A stretch of DNA of 64,000 nucleotides from JACJYC01 sp964558465 (GTDB lineage Bacteria > Bacteroidota > Bacteroidia > Chitinophagales > Saprospiraceae), in NCBI GenBank assembly GCA_964558465.1, contig CAZLEF010000005.1, positions 1-64,000 of the forward strand, given 5' to 3'. This document shows positions 24,391-33,386 of the stretch, one piece after another. How positions within the stretch are numbered: position 1 is the first letter of the stretch; each line of letters starts with the position of its first letter. The notes under the pieces were generated by a model that was not told where the DNA came from, did no database searches, and was given only the letters and a program-made list of their open reading frames with translations. The position numbers and the translations under genes are program-made.

Positions 24391-25617
24391 TACCGTTGGC
24401 CGTCCAAACCCCAGCGCCTCAATATACCCCTTATTCCCCGTACAATGTTCAAACAGGCAGTTTTCCAGGAAACCGTCGAGGGCTTTGCGAACACGGGCAC
24501 GGTCGGCTGGAGTTGCATTTCTGACCTGTTCAAAGGTAATGCGGGTGCTGTCGGCAAAACTTCTGACGAGTTCGTAACCTTCCGGTACGGGAAAAGAGAC
24601 GATACCCGCCGTGTTGTCCATTTTTTTGTACGGCCAGAAATGCCAGCCGACCCGGTGTTCATCCAGGGTTTTGCGGAAGTTCATCACCCATTCGTCCGAG
24701 TTTTCGCCGGTTTCGCCGCAATAAATCGGGACCTGGTATTTTTCGCGGAAATCGAGGTAATCCTGGATCACATCGACGGTAGTAGCCGTCCAGTATTTGT
24801 GGAAGGTATAGACCAGTTTATCGTCGAAAGGCGGGCCGAATACCTTGAAATTGGAGTTCCATTGCGCGCCGCCGAGGAAGATGAGGTGGTTTTTGTCCAC
24901 TTCCCGGACGGCGGCTGTCATGCGTTTGTACAAGGGTTCGAGCAAGGGGTTGAAATGGTCCTGGTCGAAAAAATGAGGAATGGGTTCGTTGAGCAGGTCG
25001 TACCCGATGACAGTGGTTTCGTTTTTATACCGGGCGGCGATTTTTTTCCAGATGGAAATGGCGAGTTCCTGGCTTTCGGGACTGTCAAAAAGGAAAGGAT
25101 AACCGAAGCTGTCGTCGATATTGTCGCCGGTCTGGCCGCCGGGCGCGCAGTGCATGTCCAGCAACACGTAAAGGTTCGCTTCCTTGCACCATTGGATGGC
25201 CTTGTCGAGCAGTTCAAACCCACGGGCCTCACCCCTGCCGCCCAGGTAATCCTCGTCGGTGAACAATTTGTAGTGGAAGGGGATGCGGATGGAGTTCATG
25301 CCGATGGACTTCAGGTATTGGATATCGTCCCGGGTGGTGTAGTGGTCGAGGTAGGTTTTCCAGAATTGTTTGGCCGCCTCGGGTCCGATGAGTTGATTGA
25401 TTGTTTCCTGGATCAGGCGCGGCGAGCTGGTGTGCTGGAATTTGAACATATACCCTTCCGGCACCAGCCAGTTGCCGAGGTTCGTGCCTTTCATGAGGAA
25501 GGGCTGACCGTCGGGTCCGATGACTTCTTTGCCCCGGACGCTGAAAAACTTTCGTTCCTGGCAGGCGGTGAAAAGGGACAAAAACACGAGAAAAAGGAAC
25601 AGGTTACGGGCTTTCAT
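24376..25617 (-). CDS. GH5-type glycoside hydrolase, lipoprotein
   Basis: 413 aa, lipoprotein signal MKARNLFLFLVFLSLFTAC with the lipid-accepting Cys at ~19. The (beta/alpha)8 domain shows GTNLGNWLVPEGYM near the start, NSIRIPFHYKLF, the acid/base motif GYDLLNEPIPHFF and the nucleophile motif VPIYCGETGEN, as in GH5 cellulase-family enzymes acting on beta-glucans or mannans; the exact substrate is unknown. The start at 25617 follows a TACCTTTG box by about 20 bases. The last codons (PTVDDRR) come from the adjoining tandem repeat, so the original C-terminus may have been altered. Confidence 0.9.
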   Translation of the reverse strand: MKARNLFLFLVFLSLFTACQERKFFSVRGKEVIGPDGQPFLMKGTNLGNWLVPEGYMFKFQHTSSPRLIQETINQLIGPEAAKQFWKTYLDHYTTRDDIQYLKSIGMNSIRIPFHYKLFTDEDYLGGRGEARGFELLDKAIQWCKEANLYVLLDMHCAPGGQTGDNIDDSFGYPFLFDSPESQELAISIWKKIAARYKNETTVIGYDLLNEPIPHFFDQDHFNPLLEPLYKRMTAAVREVDKNHLIFLGGAQWNSNFKVFGPPFDDKLVYTFHKYWTATTVDVIQDYLDFREKYQVPIYCGETGENSDEWVMNFRKTLDEHRVGWHFWPYKKMDNTAGIVSFPVPEGYELVRSFADSTRITFEQVRNATPADRARVRKALDGFLENCLFEHCTGNKGYIEALGFGRPTVDDRR

Positions 25618-25637
25618 GGCGCTTGGATTGTAGTGGA

Positions 25638-25724
25638 CAAAGGTAGAGGAAAGTTGCAAACTTTCTTTCTGGATTCCGGCATTAAAAGACGGGTGGATAT
25701 GGCTTTGAAGTTGCAAACTTCAAA
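25638..25724 (-). promoter_or_regulatory. Promoter and double palindrome upstream of the GH5 gene
   Basis: The minus strand has the -7 box TACCTTTG (25638-25645), then going upstream two hairpin-like palindromes with a GCA loop: GAAAGTT-GCA-AACTTTC at 25649-25665 and TTTGAAGTT-GCA-AACTTCAAA at 25704-25724. The whole arrangement is duplicated at 26274-26360 ahead of the next lipoprotein gene, suggesting common control by a dimeric regulator. Confidence 0.6.
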
Positions 25725-25737
25725 GAGCGGGGATAAA

Positions 25738-26253
25738 CTATTTAAAAAAATGCAGCGCATTCGGCCCGGATGTATTGCAACATCCCTCGATAGCGCGGTG
25801 TTCGTACACCTGGAGGCCGTCGGCGCCGCAGGACCGGATCTCCCAGTAGTGCTGCACCTTGTGGTACGTGTCCCCGATTAAAAAGCTGTCTTTCCGGCTC
25901 AGGGCGACGTTGCCAATGATCTCGCCGGGGAAATTTTCAGGATAAAAGGATTCCCGTTCGCTGTCGTCAAAAGTCCAGGTACCGGTTTCGGCAACGGTGC
26001 AATCATCGAGGTATTGGATCTCATAGGTGCAATCCGGGTTGAACCGGACCGAGCAGTATTTTTTGCGGGCGGGGTCGTTGGGGTATTCGATCTCCGCCCA
26101 GGTTTTGCCGGTAAAACAAGGTACGTTACATGGATTTTGATCGGATTCCTCTTTCCTGCATTCCGCAAAAAGCAAGAGGGCGGCGAGGGGCAGAAAAAAG
26201 CGAAAAGAGCGGGACAATAGGGTGAGAAAAAGGAACCGGTTACTGGCTTTCAT
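25738..26253 (-). CDS. Hypothetical lipoprotein
   Basis: 171 aa. N-terminal hydrophobic segment FFLPLAALLLFAEC ends in a lipobox-like Cys. The mature part has six or more Cys residues (NPCNVPCFTGK, NPDCTYEIQYLDDC, RSCGADG, EGCCNTSG) and reads as beta-rich. I do not recognise a family. Its upstream region is a near copy of that of the GH5 gene, so the two are likely co-regulated and probably share localisation at the outer membrane. Confidence 0.65.
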   Translation of the reverse strand: MKASNRFLFLTLLSRSFRFFLPLAALLLFAECRKEESDQNPCNVPCFTGKTWAEIEYPNDPARKKYCSVRFNPDCTYEIQYLDDCTVAETGTWTFDDSERESFYPENFPGEIIGNVALSRKDSFLIGDTYHKVQHYWEIRSCGADGLQVYEHRAIEGCCNTSGPNALHFFK

Positions 26254-26273
26254 GGCGGTTGGATTGTGATGGG

Positions 26274-26360
26274 CAAAGGTAGATGAAAGTTGCAAACTTT
26301 CTTTCAGGGTTCCGGCATTATATGGCGGGAGGATAGGCCTTTGAAGTTGCAAACTTCAAA
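26274..26360 (-). promoter_or_regulatory. Duplicate promoter and double palindrome (copy 2)
   Basis: TACCTTTG on the minus strand at 26274-26281, GAAAGTT-GCA-AACTTTC at 26285-26301 and TTTGAAGTT-GCA-AACTTCAAA at 26340-26360, with the same spacing as the copy at 25638. Confidence 0.6.
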
Positions 26361-26441
26361 GAGCGGGGAATTCCTGCTTGACTTAATAATATTTTTCCCA
26401 AAAGGGCGTTTCGAATAAAATAATAACCCTAAATAACCAAA

Positions 26442-27485
26442 ATGAAAACGATTCCCTTGTTATGGCGTATGCCCATGTTGTTGTGGGCTGTTTCCCATCT
26501 GTTTGTTTCCTTTTCTTATGCGTCCGGTTCGGATTTTTCGGCCACACTCCGGCCCGACCCTGACGAATTCAGTATCCACGTTCAGTTGACCACGATAGTT
26601 GACCAGTTGCGGCTTCGCGCCGCCCCCGGCCCCGACGCCCGTGTGCTGGCAACCTTGCCGGAAAAAACGGCGTTGACCTATTTGCATCAGACGGCAGGGC
26701 CGGAAACGGAGGTTGTGCTGCGCGGTCAGAAAGTGAAAGGGCGCTGGCGGAAAGTGCGCTGTGAATCTTTTTCCCCAGGCAGGGAGGGCTGGGTATTTGC
26801 CGGCGGGCTTTCGCTCAGCAGCGTTACGCTGGATGAATACGCCGAAGTTCCGTTTGATTCGATCCAGTTTGATTTCATGTGGGCAGAAAAAATCAGCCGA
26901 AAGCAATTCGAAGCCTTGCAGGTCGCAAACAAAAATGAATTTGTTGACGACAGTGCCGAACATGCCCTCAACGACCATTCTTTTGTCATGGCTTTCGAAA
27001 ACGGCCAAAAAAAGGTGATTGCGGATTCGTTGTGCCGTTGGCGCGACATCAACCCCGACCGGCCTCCGCACGACGATTTCGGATACCTCGGCCAGTATCC
27101 CGGATTGGGCCTCTACAAGTATTACTCCAATTGTGAACACGGTGAAATCATCGCCGGCACAACCCATTATTACGTCAGCAAATACGACGGGACCCTGCAA
27201 TTTGTGATGGACGGCGGACCGAATGTCGCTATTTCACCGGATAACCGCTGGGTGGCGAATACCTTTTCAGGCGATTGCGGCGGTGTGACTGGCCTGGAAT
27301 TTGCCAACCGGGATGAAAACGGAAAATGGGATTTCTTCAACCTGGAATGGTCGGATCTCTGGGCCGAACAAATGGTCTGGACGGGTCAACCGGGGGTGCT
27401 GGCGGTGAATTTTATTTGGAATATCCGGGATGATCGGGACGGTAAACCGGCGGGGTATTACCTTATCCATTTGGATGGAAATTAG
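26442..27485 (+). CDS. Exported protein with bacterial SH3-like domain
   Basis: 347 aa, signal peptide MKTIPLLWRMPMLLWAVSHL to about residue 27. Residues ~45-125 form a bacterial SH3-like domain (LRLRAAPGPDARVLATLPEK and GRWRKVRCESFSPGREGWVF). The remaining ~200 residues have beta-rich sequence with several Trp/Asp-rich turns and no recognised family. SH3-like domains often bind cell-wall peptides, so a periplasmic or surface role is likely but not shown. Confidence 0.75.
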   Translation: MKTIPLLWRMPMLLWAVSHLFVSFSYASGSDFSATLRPDPDEFSIHVQLTTIVDQLRLRAAPGPDARVLATLPEKTALTYLHQTAGPETEVVLRGQKVKGRWRKVRCESFSPGREGWVFAGGLSLSSVTLDEYAEVPFDSIQFDFMWAEKISRKQFEALQVANKNEFVDDSAEHALNDHSFVMAFENGQKKVIADSLCRWRDINPDRPPHDDFGYLGQYPGLGLYKYYSNCEHGEIIAGTTHYYVSKYDGTLQFVMDGGPNVAISPDNRWVANTFSGDCGGVTGLEFANRDENGKWDFFNLEWSDLWAEQMVWTGQPGVLAVNFIWNIRDDRDGKPAGYYLIHLDGN

Positions 27486-27521
27486 GGGAAGGTTGAACGT
27501 CGCGCCATTGAAGGGGCAGGT

Positions 27522-27617
27522 CATACTACTGGACATTTTTGTTTTTGAACGAAAGACTTGTCCAAAGGACTCCTTCGGACCTTCCTCAGCCAAAAAGGCA
27601 AAATGTCCAGTAGTATG
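27522..27617. repeat. 18-bp inverted repeat element
   Basis: Perfect arms CATACTACTGGACATTTT (27522-27539) and its complement (27600-27617) around a 60-base loop that itself contains TCCAAAGGACTCCTTCGGA. A similar ACTGGACA...TGTCCAGT structure is at 41851-41968. The remaining bases of the 27486-27877 gap show no gene. Confidence 0.75.
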
Positions 27618-27877
27618 CAGCCGGCCTCGCCTTCAGCACGGCCAAGCCCCAAAGGGGCGACATAATTGAGCGTTGGGCATGGCCCATCGCGAAGTTGAAT
27701 GGCATGACAACCCGAAAATTTATGGATGATTAATGATCGTCGAGTTTGATCCCCTTTTGGGTGCGGTTGTTGATAGGGCGGGACAAAAATAAAAAAAACA
27801 GCGCCTGATGTTGAGAACTTGAAATTTGGAGGAATGATTCAAGAACGTAATCAAATTTTCAACCTAAAAAAACGGCA

Positions 27878-28330
27878 ATGGATTTTACAGTGATTTCAAG
27901 CGTTCGCCAAAGATTTGGGGATACGGCACAAGATGACCTTGGACAGGAACTTGAGGCGCCATTTGTTGGCAGAAGTAAAATTTTTACCTTCCAATGCCCA
28001 AACGTCGATTCCAGCCAGTCTGCAATTCTTCTTTTTCAAAGCCAGGGGGTAAATGTCCGCCAAAATTTACAAATCAATGGGAAAACCGTCTTTGGCGGCA
28101 TCCGGGAGAGTATCGAATTGGCAGCGAGCAGTTCTTTGCATTTTACTCGGGCTCAGTGGAATGGAAATATTATGTTGGTCCATTCAGGTGTGCTGGTTGA
28201 TAAAAGTGATAACACCCTGATGATTGAAGCCAAAGAATTAAATGAAGGCAATCTTGATAATTTTATAATTGACAATATTGTAATATTATTCAAGACCAAA
28301 TCCGGCGGGGTTTTGTCTCCAAATAAATGA
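27878..28330 (+). CDS. Hypothetical protein, beta-rich
   Basis: 150 aa, no signal peptide. The sequence alternates strand-like segments (KIFTFQCPNVDSSQSAILLF, NLQINGKTVFGGI, IMLVHSGVLVDKSDNTLMIE, FIIDNIVILFKTKSGGV), which suggests a jelly-roll or lectin-like sandwich. I do not recognise the family. The region is more AT-rich than neighbours and may be a recent arrival together with the next gene. Confidence 0.55.
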   Translation: MDFTVISSVRQRFGDTAQDDLGQELEAPFVGRSKIFTFQCPNVDSSQSAILLFQSQGVNVRQNLQINGKTVFGGIRESIELAASSSLHFTRAQWNGNIMLVHSGVLVDKSDNTLMIEAKELNEGNLDNFIIDNIVILFKTKSGGVLSPNK

Positions 28331-28413
28331 TGGCAAAATTTTTCTTTGAATCTGAAAGTTTACCGGCCCCATAAGATTGTTAACTAAAATTAATAAATTT
28401 AAATCCAAAGATT

Positions 28414-28882
28414 ATGAAAAACAAAAATTTGTTAAAAATCGAATTATTTATTTTTGCATATTTCATTGGGTCTGTCTTTTTATTCGGGCAGAACCAAAAA
28501 GAAATATTTGAAAGTTGTGAAACTAATAATGATTGTAAATCTGGTTATTGTGTAACCTTGGGAACGGGTGAAAAAAAATGTGCTGATTGTGATCAAAGCG
28601 AATTAGATTATCTCACTTGATATTGATGAAAATTGCAAAAATCTGGATCAACTTTTTGAAAAATATGGACTTTTTGAAGAAAAAGAAGGGAGTTGCAATG
28701 AATTGAACAATCTCATTGATAAATGTATTGATTGCCGTGAAGCTTGGGAGGACATGATGGACGATTGTTTTAGAAATGGCGCTTCCAATGAACGAACCAA
28801 GAGGTACAATGAAGTGAAAGATATGGAGAAGATTGCAAAAGAAACGCTTGAAAAACGGAAAAATAAGAACTTATGTAACTAA
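28414..28882 (+). pseudogene. Small Cys-rich exported protein, frameshifted
   Basis: The first frame (28414-28620) gives a signal peptide and ESCETNNDCKSGYCVTLGTG followed by KKCADCDQSELD, a Cys-rich EGF/dickkopf-like pattern. It stops at 28620, but the next frame continues without a stop as DIDENCKNLDQLFEKYGLFE, then CIDCREAWEDMMDDCFRNGA, to TAA at 28880-28882. Composition and Cys spacing continue across the break, so one ~155-aa protein was split by a single-base shift near 28600-28618, either a real mutation or a sequencing error. Function unknown. Confidence 0.6.
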
Positions 28883-28971
28883 CTCAAGTTGTAGAAAATC
28901 AAACGAGTTTATCCAGACCCAGTGTGTGGTGGGATACCCAAAACAAATAAAAATAACCACAACCACAACCA

Positions 28972-29712
28972 ATGTCCAAAAAAACCAAACTCCTCACCTA
29001 TTTCGCCATCAGCGCTATCCTCCTCAGCGCCCTGCTGTACTGCGGTTATCACGCCTGGTACCTCAACCGCGCCTTTCACCGCATCGAAAAGGACCCTGGC
29101 GGAATCCCCGTCAAAATGGCCGTTTTAAAAAGGATGCCTCCCCTCGGCAATTCGGAAAGCCGGTTGGTCAAACTGTCGCTCACCAATAACGCCGACGGCC
29201 CCAGGTGGTACCTCTTTCACCCATTCCTGGGCGATACCCTGCCGCCCGACGGTCTGTTCGACAATCGGGAAAACCAGGCGTATGCAGAAGGCCGAAAATT
29301 CCCCCACCATAAATCCGGCTTCCGGATTGTGTCGGTGCAGTTCTGGGGAAAGAACGCCCCCGACAACTCCTTCACGGCCTTTTACCTGCCGCCTCAATCC
29401 ACCGTCAGTTTGGAGAATTACCATATTTTTGCACGCGTATCTGCCCGGAATATCCAGGTCTGGGAAGTGGAACACCTGCTGATAGACGGCCAAATCCCGT
29501 TTGAAAGCCGGTTGACCGACGATGTATTGTCCACCGGGAATGTGCGGCTGGCCCCCGAAGTCGTATCAGGTGAAAATTACGCGGTCGTGAGGTCTGAATG
29601 CCTCGAATGCGAGGAGGAAGGAGCGCCAGACCGGCCCGCCGGCCTGTTACAAGGCGAGGTAAACTATATCCAGGCAACAGGCATCCGTAAATTTGAAATA
29701 AAAATGGAATAA
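28972..29712 (+). CDS. Membrane-anchored hypothetical protein
   Basis: 246 aa. An N-terminal membrane segment (LLTYFAISAILLSALLYCGY) is followed by an extracytoplasmic, beta-rich domain containing SRLVKLSLTNNADGPRWYLF and FTAFYLPPQSTVSLENYHIF. No family recognised. The next gene begins 4 bases after the stop, so the two are probably cotranscribed. Confidence 0.6.
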   Translation: MSKKTKLLTYFAISAILLSALLYCGYHAWYLNRAFHRIEKDPGGIPVKMAVLKRMPPLGNSESRLVKLSLTNNADGPRWYLFHPFLGDTLPPDGLFDNRENQAYAEGRKFPHHKSGFRIVSVQFWGKNAPDNSFTAFYLPPQSTVSLENYHIFARVSARNIQVWEVEHLLIDGQIPFESRLTDDVLSTGNVRLAPEVVSGENYAVVRSECLECEEEGAPDRPAGLLQGEVNYIQATGIRKFEIKME

Positions 29713-29716
29713 CCGG

Positions 29717-30112
29717 ATGGAACAACCATTAATCATCGGCCAGGCTTATGTGTATTTCTCCATCTCATCAGCTATTTTGACGGAAGCCGATTTTTTGCAA
29801 TGGCTCGACATGGAACCTGATGTTTTCAACACCTGGGACGTTCAATCCGGGCGCTCGATTTCCTGGGAAATTACCACGCCTAAAACAGACGATCCATTCC
29901 TCCATCCAATGATCAGGGGCATCATAGATCGCCTCCTCCCGATTAAGGACCGCCTGATTGCCTTGAAACAGGCGTATCCCGAAACCAATTACACACTCGA
30001 AGTGGTCCTCTACCAGGGCGACGGCACGGCCGGCCTGGTCATCGACAACGATACGCTCCGGTTCCTCGGCGAGATCGGCGCACTCGTTGATTGTGATATT
30101 TACCGAAAGTAA
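29717..30112 (+). CDS. DUF4279-like protein
   Basis: 131 aa, soluble. VYFSISSAILTEADFLQWLD, with the following Pro and GRSISWEITTP, and a second half TNYTLEVVLYQGDGTAGLVI ending LGEIGALVDCDIYRK match the shape of DUF4279, a family of immunity-like or uncharacterised cytoplasmic proteins. No biochemical role is known. It is coupled to the preceding membrane protein gene. Confidence 0.6.
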   Translation: MEQPLIIGQAYVYFSISSAILTEADFLQWLDMEPDVFNTWDVQSGRSISWEITTPKTDDPFLHPMIRGIIDRLLPIKDRLIALKQAYPETNYTLEVVLYQGDGTAGLVIDNDTLRFLGEIGALVDCDIYRK

Positions 30113-30120
30113 TACGAAGT

Positions 30121-30290
30121 CAATGGTTTATGGTTGTTTAGGATCGTTCATTGTCGTTGACAGCCGTAAACCATAACAATCCCAAACAATCCCAAACTTA
30201 ATAATCGAAGAACTGAAGAATCGAGGAAAACCCCAATCCAAAACAAACAATAATAAACCATCATAAACAATAATCTCCCGTAACCATCGT
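30121..30290. repeat. Hairpin made of short tandem repeats (family member 4)
   Basis: Left arm GGTTTATGGTTGTTTAGG..GTTCATTGTC, centre GTTGACAGCCGTAAAC, right arm of CATAACAATC/CCAAACAATC units; more distant AATAAACCATCATAAAC units follow. The rest of the gap to 30455 holds no gene. Confidence 0.7.
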
Positions 30291-30455
30291 TATCCATCCA
30301 TACAACCGCTACACCGCAACAACCGACGCCTGTTTTACCCTTACCCGTACCTGACCGAACCCCACGAACCCCTGTAATCTTCGATTTTTCCTACCTGTAA
30401 TATTTCAGTTCCTCGAATACTCAAACATATTAAAAACCATTCAACCCCAATCCAG

Positions 30456-32360
30456 ATGAAACATCTGATTCGCCTGTTTTTCACGGCGGCCCTGCTGCCT
30501 GCCGTTACCGGTCTATTTGCTCAACGCCAGGCCGACTGGTCGGTCAACCTGACCGGCAATGCCCAACAGATCATTTTGCAACAACTCACCGGCGTGCCCA
30601 TCGTCCAGACCGATAAAGCGTATATCGGAATCGACCCCGCCACCCAAAAAGTGGCCTGGACGGCGGAGCGCAAAAACAGCAAACTGGCAGCCGCCCTCCT
30701 GAACGTCGAAAGTTTTGATTTTCACAATATGGCCGGCTCGCCGTTTGTCCTCATCAGCAACAATGTGCTGGATGCCCGCACCGGCGCCGCCGTGATCAGC
30801 AAAAAAGAAACCGGCTACAAGCGGGTGGAGGATTACGAAATCATCCCCACCCTGAACAGTGTGCTCGTGCGTGTTACCGCCCCAAACGGGATGATGCGGC
30901 TCTACCTCATCGGCATGGCCGACTCTAAAGTAAAATGGGCGACTGACGTAATGAAACCGGCCCAGATCACCGGCCTGGACGAGGCCCCCTCAGAAGACCG
31001 CCCCGATGTACCCCTTTACACAACCCTGGCCGCCCCGGACGGTTCGCTGGTATTCCGGTACCAAAAAAGTCTGGCGGTCATCTCGCCGGAAGGCAAACTC
31101 CTCTGGATCGAAAAGGCAAACCCCGCCGAAGTGATGCTGAGCCCCGACGGGAAAACGGTATTGGCCGTCGATGCCCTGGTGACCGGCGTAGGGAACTCAC
31201 CGGTCCCGGTGCGGTATGGAATCAAATACCGCAGTTCCAAAATCAGCGCCTACGACCTGAAAACCGGCAAACCAGCCTGGAAAACCGGCATCGACGCCCC
31301 GCAGAATATCCGTTGGGCAGATGCGCACCCCGATTTCCTGACGGTGGTCTGGGGCAAAGGTTGCAATCTGTACAACTATGCCACCGGCCGGGCGGAATGG
31401 GCTGAAAATTTCAATGGAAAACAGGTGGTCGAAGTAACGCCGAATGAAGAGGGCTTCCTGGTCGTTTTCGAATCCGGATTGAAGTCCATGCAACTCGATA
31501 AAAACGGGAAGCCGCGCTGGAAAGAACCCCGGGAGATCCTGGCTCAGGACGATGAGAGGGATGATGCCTTGCCGGAAGACGGCCTCCTGGATGTCTACGA
31601 ATACGCCAACGGAAGGGTGCTGGTCGATACCGAAAAGGTGCGGTTCAAGCCGGTCAAGGGCTCAGACCTGAAAAAATGGAAAATGACTTTGACGCCCAGC
31701 GACAGGGTGGCCTTCGACGATTCCCTCGGCAATCTTCTGCTGCTCCAACGGAACGAACTCCATATCGTAAATCCGGACCGGAACCCGGCAATCGTCAAAT
31801 CCTTCAAGATCAATTTCAGGGACATTTCCGGGTTTCATACCCTGGAATTCCGGCCCAAAGGGTATTTTATGACGAGTTCCGAAGAATTTGTCGCCTTCAA
31901 CCTGGCGGCCGAAACAGCCGTGCACCGGTATTATGCCCGGCCGGCGGATGTCGGCGGCGCGTTGCTCGGCCTGGTAAACCTCGACGTGGATCTCGGCCTG
32001 GTTGGTGTTTCCACTTACGGCGCCCGATCCGGATTCGGCGCTGCCAGATGGTCGCGGCCTGGATGGGGGAATACCGTGGCCGGCGGGAACAACAATCGGG
32101 TCGTTACCGCGGATGTACTCGGCTTTACCACGACGTTCATGCCCTCCGGCCGCTCCGAAGCGTTCAGGTCATCCAGGGATTTTGCCTGGTATTTCACCCG
32201 AAAGGGCGCCGACAACGTATTGGTAAAAATCAATAAGGATTCCGGAGAAGAAACCGACCAACTGATCCTGGAGGGCGCCCGCCCCATCTACCAGGTGGAC
32301 GAGGTCCAGAAACGGGTCTATTTTTGCAAAGGCGATTTGCTGAAAGTTTTTGAAATGTAA
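30456..32360 (+). CDS. Exported PQQ-like beta-propeller protein
   Basis: 634 aa with signal peptide (LIRLFFTAALLPAVTGLFAQ). The body is made of repeated propeller blades with WTAERKNSKLA, KVKWATDVM, GKLLWIEKANPAE, GKPAWKTGIDAPQ, RAEWAENFNGK and GKPRWKEPREI, the Trp-containing signature of PQQ-like repeats. No dehydrogenase catalytic motif was found, so it is more likely a binding or scaffold propeller (BamB-like fold) than an enzyme. The last ~150 residues (GARSGFGAARWSRPGWGNTV) are less typical. Confidence 0.82.
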   Translation: MKHLIRLFFTAALLPAVTGLFAQRQADWSVNLTGNAQQIILQQLTGVPIVQTDKAYIGIDPATQKVAWTAERKNSKLAAALLNVESFDFHNMAGSPFVLISNNVLDARTGAAVISKKETGYKRVEDYEIIPTLNSVLVRVTAPNGMMRLYLIGMADSKVKWATDVMKPAQITGLDEAPSEDRPDVPLYTTLAAPDGSLVFRYQKSLAVISPEGKLLWIEKANPAEVMLSPDGKTVLAVDALVTGVGNSPVPVRYGIKYRSSKISAYDLKTGKPAWKTGIDAPQNIRWADAHPDFLTVVWGKGCNLYNYATGRAEWAENFNGKQVVEVTPNEEGFLVVFESGLKSMQLDKNGKPRWKEPREILAQDDERDDALPEDGLLDVYEYANGRVLVDTEKVRFKPVKGSDLKKWKMTLTPSDRVAFDDSLGNLLLLQRNELHIVNPDRNPAIVKSFKINFRDISGFHTLEFRPKGYFMTSSEEFVAFNLAAETAVHRYYARPADVGGALLGLVNLDVDLGLVGVSTYGARSGFGAARWSRPGWGNTVAGGNNNRVVTADVLGFTTTFMPSGRSEAFRSSRDFAWYFTRKGADNVLVKINKDSGEETDQLILEGARPIYQVDEVQKRVYFCKGDLLKVFEM

Positions 32361-32365
32361 ATTGG

Positions 32366-32552
32366 TGTGTTGATTCGTTGATTTGACGGCTGCCGTTTTC
32401 AAATCAACGAATCAACCACGCCTGTGGCGTGGCACGCACATCAACAAATAAACAGATCAACGCATCAACCACGCCGATGGCGTAGCGCGCACATCAACGC
32501 ATCAACCACGCCGATGGCGTGGCGCGCACATCAACGCATCAACAAATCAACC
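32366..32552. repeat. Hairpin made of short tandem repeats (family member 5)
   Basis: Left arm GTGTTGATTCGTTGATTTG, centre ACGGCTGCCGTTTTC, right arm AAATCAACGAATCAACC; then three copies of a 38-39 base unit containing CCACGCCGATGGCGTGGCG and ACATCAACGCATCAAC. The array runs up to the start codon of the next gene. Confidence 0.8.
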
Positions 32553-33224
32553 ATGAACTCCCAATCCAAAAAAAACGCCCCCCTTCACTCCCGCATGGGC
32601 CTCACGCTCATCTTGCTGACGGTTTTCCTTTCCATCTTTATCCTCGGCGGGCTGACCCTTTTGGTCGTTTCATTAAGCCACCCGGAGGTGATGCCTTTGA
32701 TCGTCGGTGGGATCTTTTTGATATTTCCCGGTCTTGTATTGACCGGCCTATGGTCATCCTTTTTCAAGATCCGGATCGAAGGCGGCCGGGTGAGCGCGAG
32801 CAGCATCTTCCGGAATGAGGTATTTTTCCTCGACCGGGTCGGCGGCTATGCGCTCACCTACACCCCGGTGAAGGGGCGCGGCGAAATGGAGACCCTGCAC
32901 ATTGGTCTGCCCGACGGGCGGTTGCTTACGCTCAACCCGCAGTATTACCGCAATTACGGTGAATTGCGGGACGCCCTGACCCAAGGAAAACTGCCCGATC
33001 CCAAAGTATTGGCCAGGGCGATTAAATTGCAGAAATGGCAGCAATTTGTGCTCTTCAGTTGCATCTTCGGCGCCGGCCTGGTCATGATCGGATGGGTCGC
33101 GACATCGCCCCAGTTACAGGCGGAATCCGGCAACGACAAACTGATGGTGGCGCTGAGCCTTATCGGCGGGCTGTTGTTTCTGGGGTGGAGATACCTGGAA
33201 TACAGAAAGGCGCCGGAAGAATGA
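32553..33224 (+). CDS. Membrane protein with PH-like central domain
   Basis: 223 aa. Two membrane segments at ~15-70 (LTLILLTVFLSIFILGGLTL, LIVGGIFLIFPGLVLTGLW), a ~90-residue cytoplasmic domain with FFKIRIEGGRVSASSIFRNE and GYALTYTPVKGRGEMETLHI (bacterial PH-like pattern), then two membrane segments at ~165-215. No function assigned. The ATG at 32553 is chosen because the longer frame upstream is translated repeat. Confidence 0.65.
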   Translation: MNSQSKKNAPLHSRMGLTLILLTVFLSIFILGGLTLLVVSLSHPEVMPLIVGGIFLIFPGLVLTGLWSSFFKIRIEGGRVSASSIFRNEVFFLDRVGGYALTYTPVKGRGEMETLHIGLPDGRLLTLNPQYYRNYGELRDALTQGKLPDPKVLARAIKLQKWQQFVLFSCIFGAGLVMIGWVATSPQLQAESGNDKLMVALSLIGGLLFLGWRYLEYRKAPEE

Positions 33225-33262
33225 GGGGGTATAAGCAAAAATAATTGTGTATCCCGGCGCTC

Positions 33263-33385
33263 ATGAAAAACCTACCGATCGGCATACAGGATTTCAATGA
33301 GATCATTGAGGGCGGTTACAATAAACTTGATTATCAGGGCAAAGGATTTGCGCAGGCACACCAGGAAGATCCAGACAAGATCTGA
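33263..33385 (+). pseudogene. Remnant of an AAA-ATPase-like/DUF1703-type gene
   Basis: A 40-codon frame beginning MKNLPIGIQDFNEIIEGGYN, which matches the conserved N-terminus (LPIGIQxFxxI) of the large AAA-ATPase-like family with a PD-(D/E)XK nuclease-like C-terminus. The sequence leaves the family after ~20 residues and stops, so most of the gene is deleted. Confidence 0.6.
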
Positions 33386-33386
33386 T

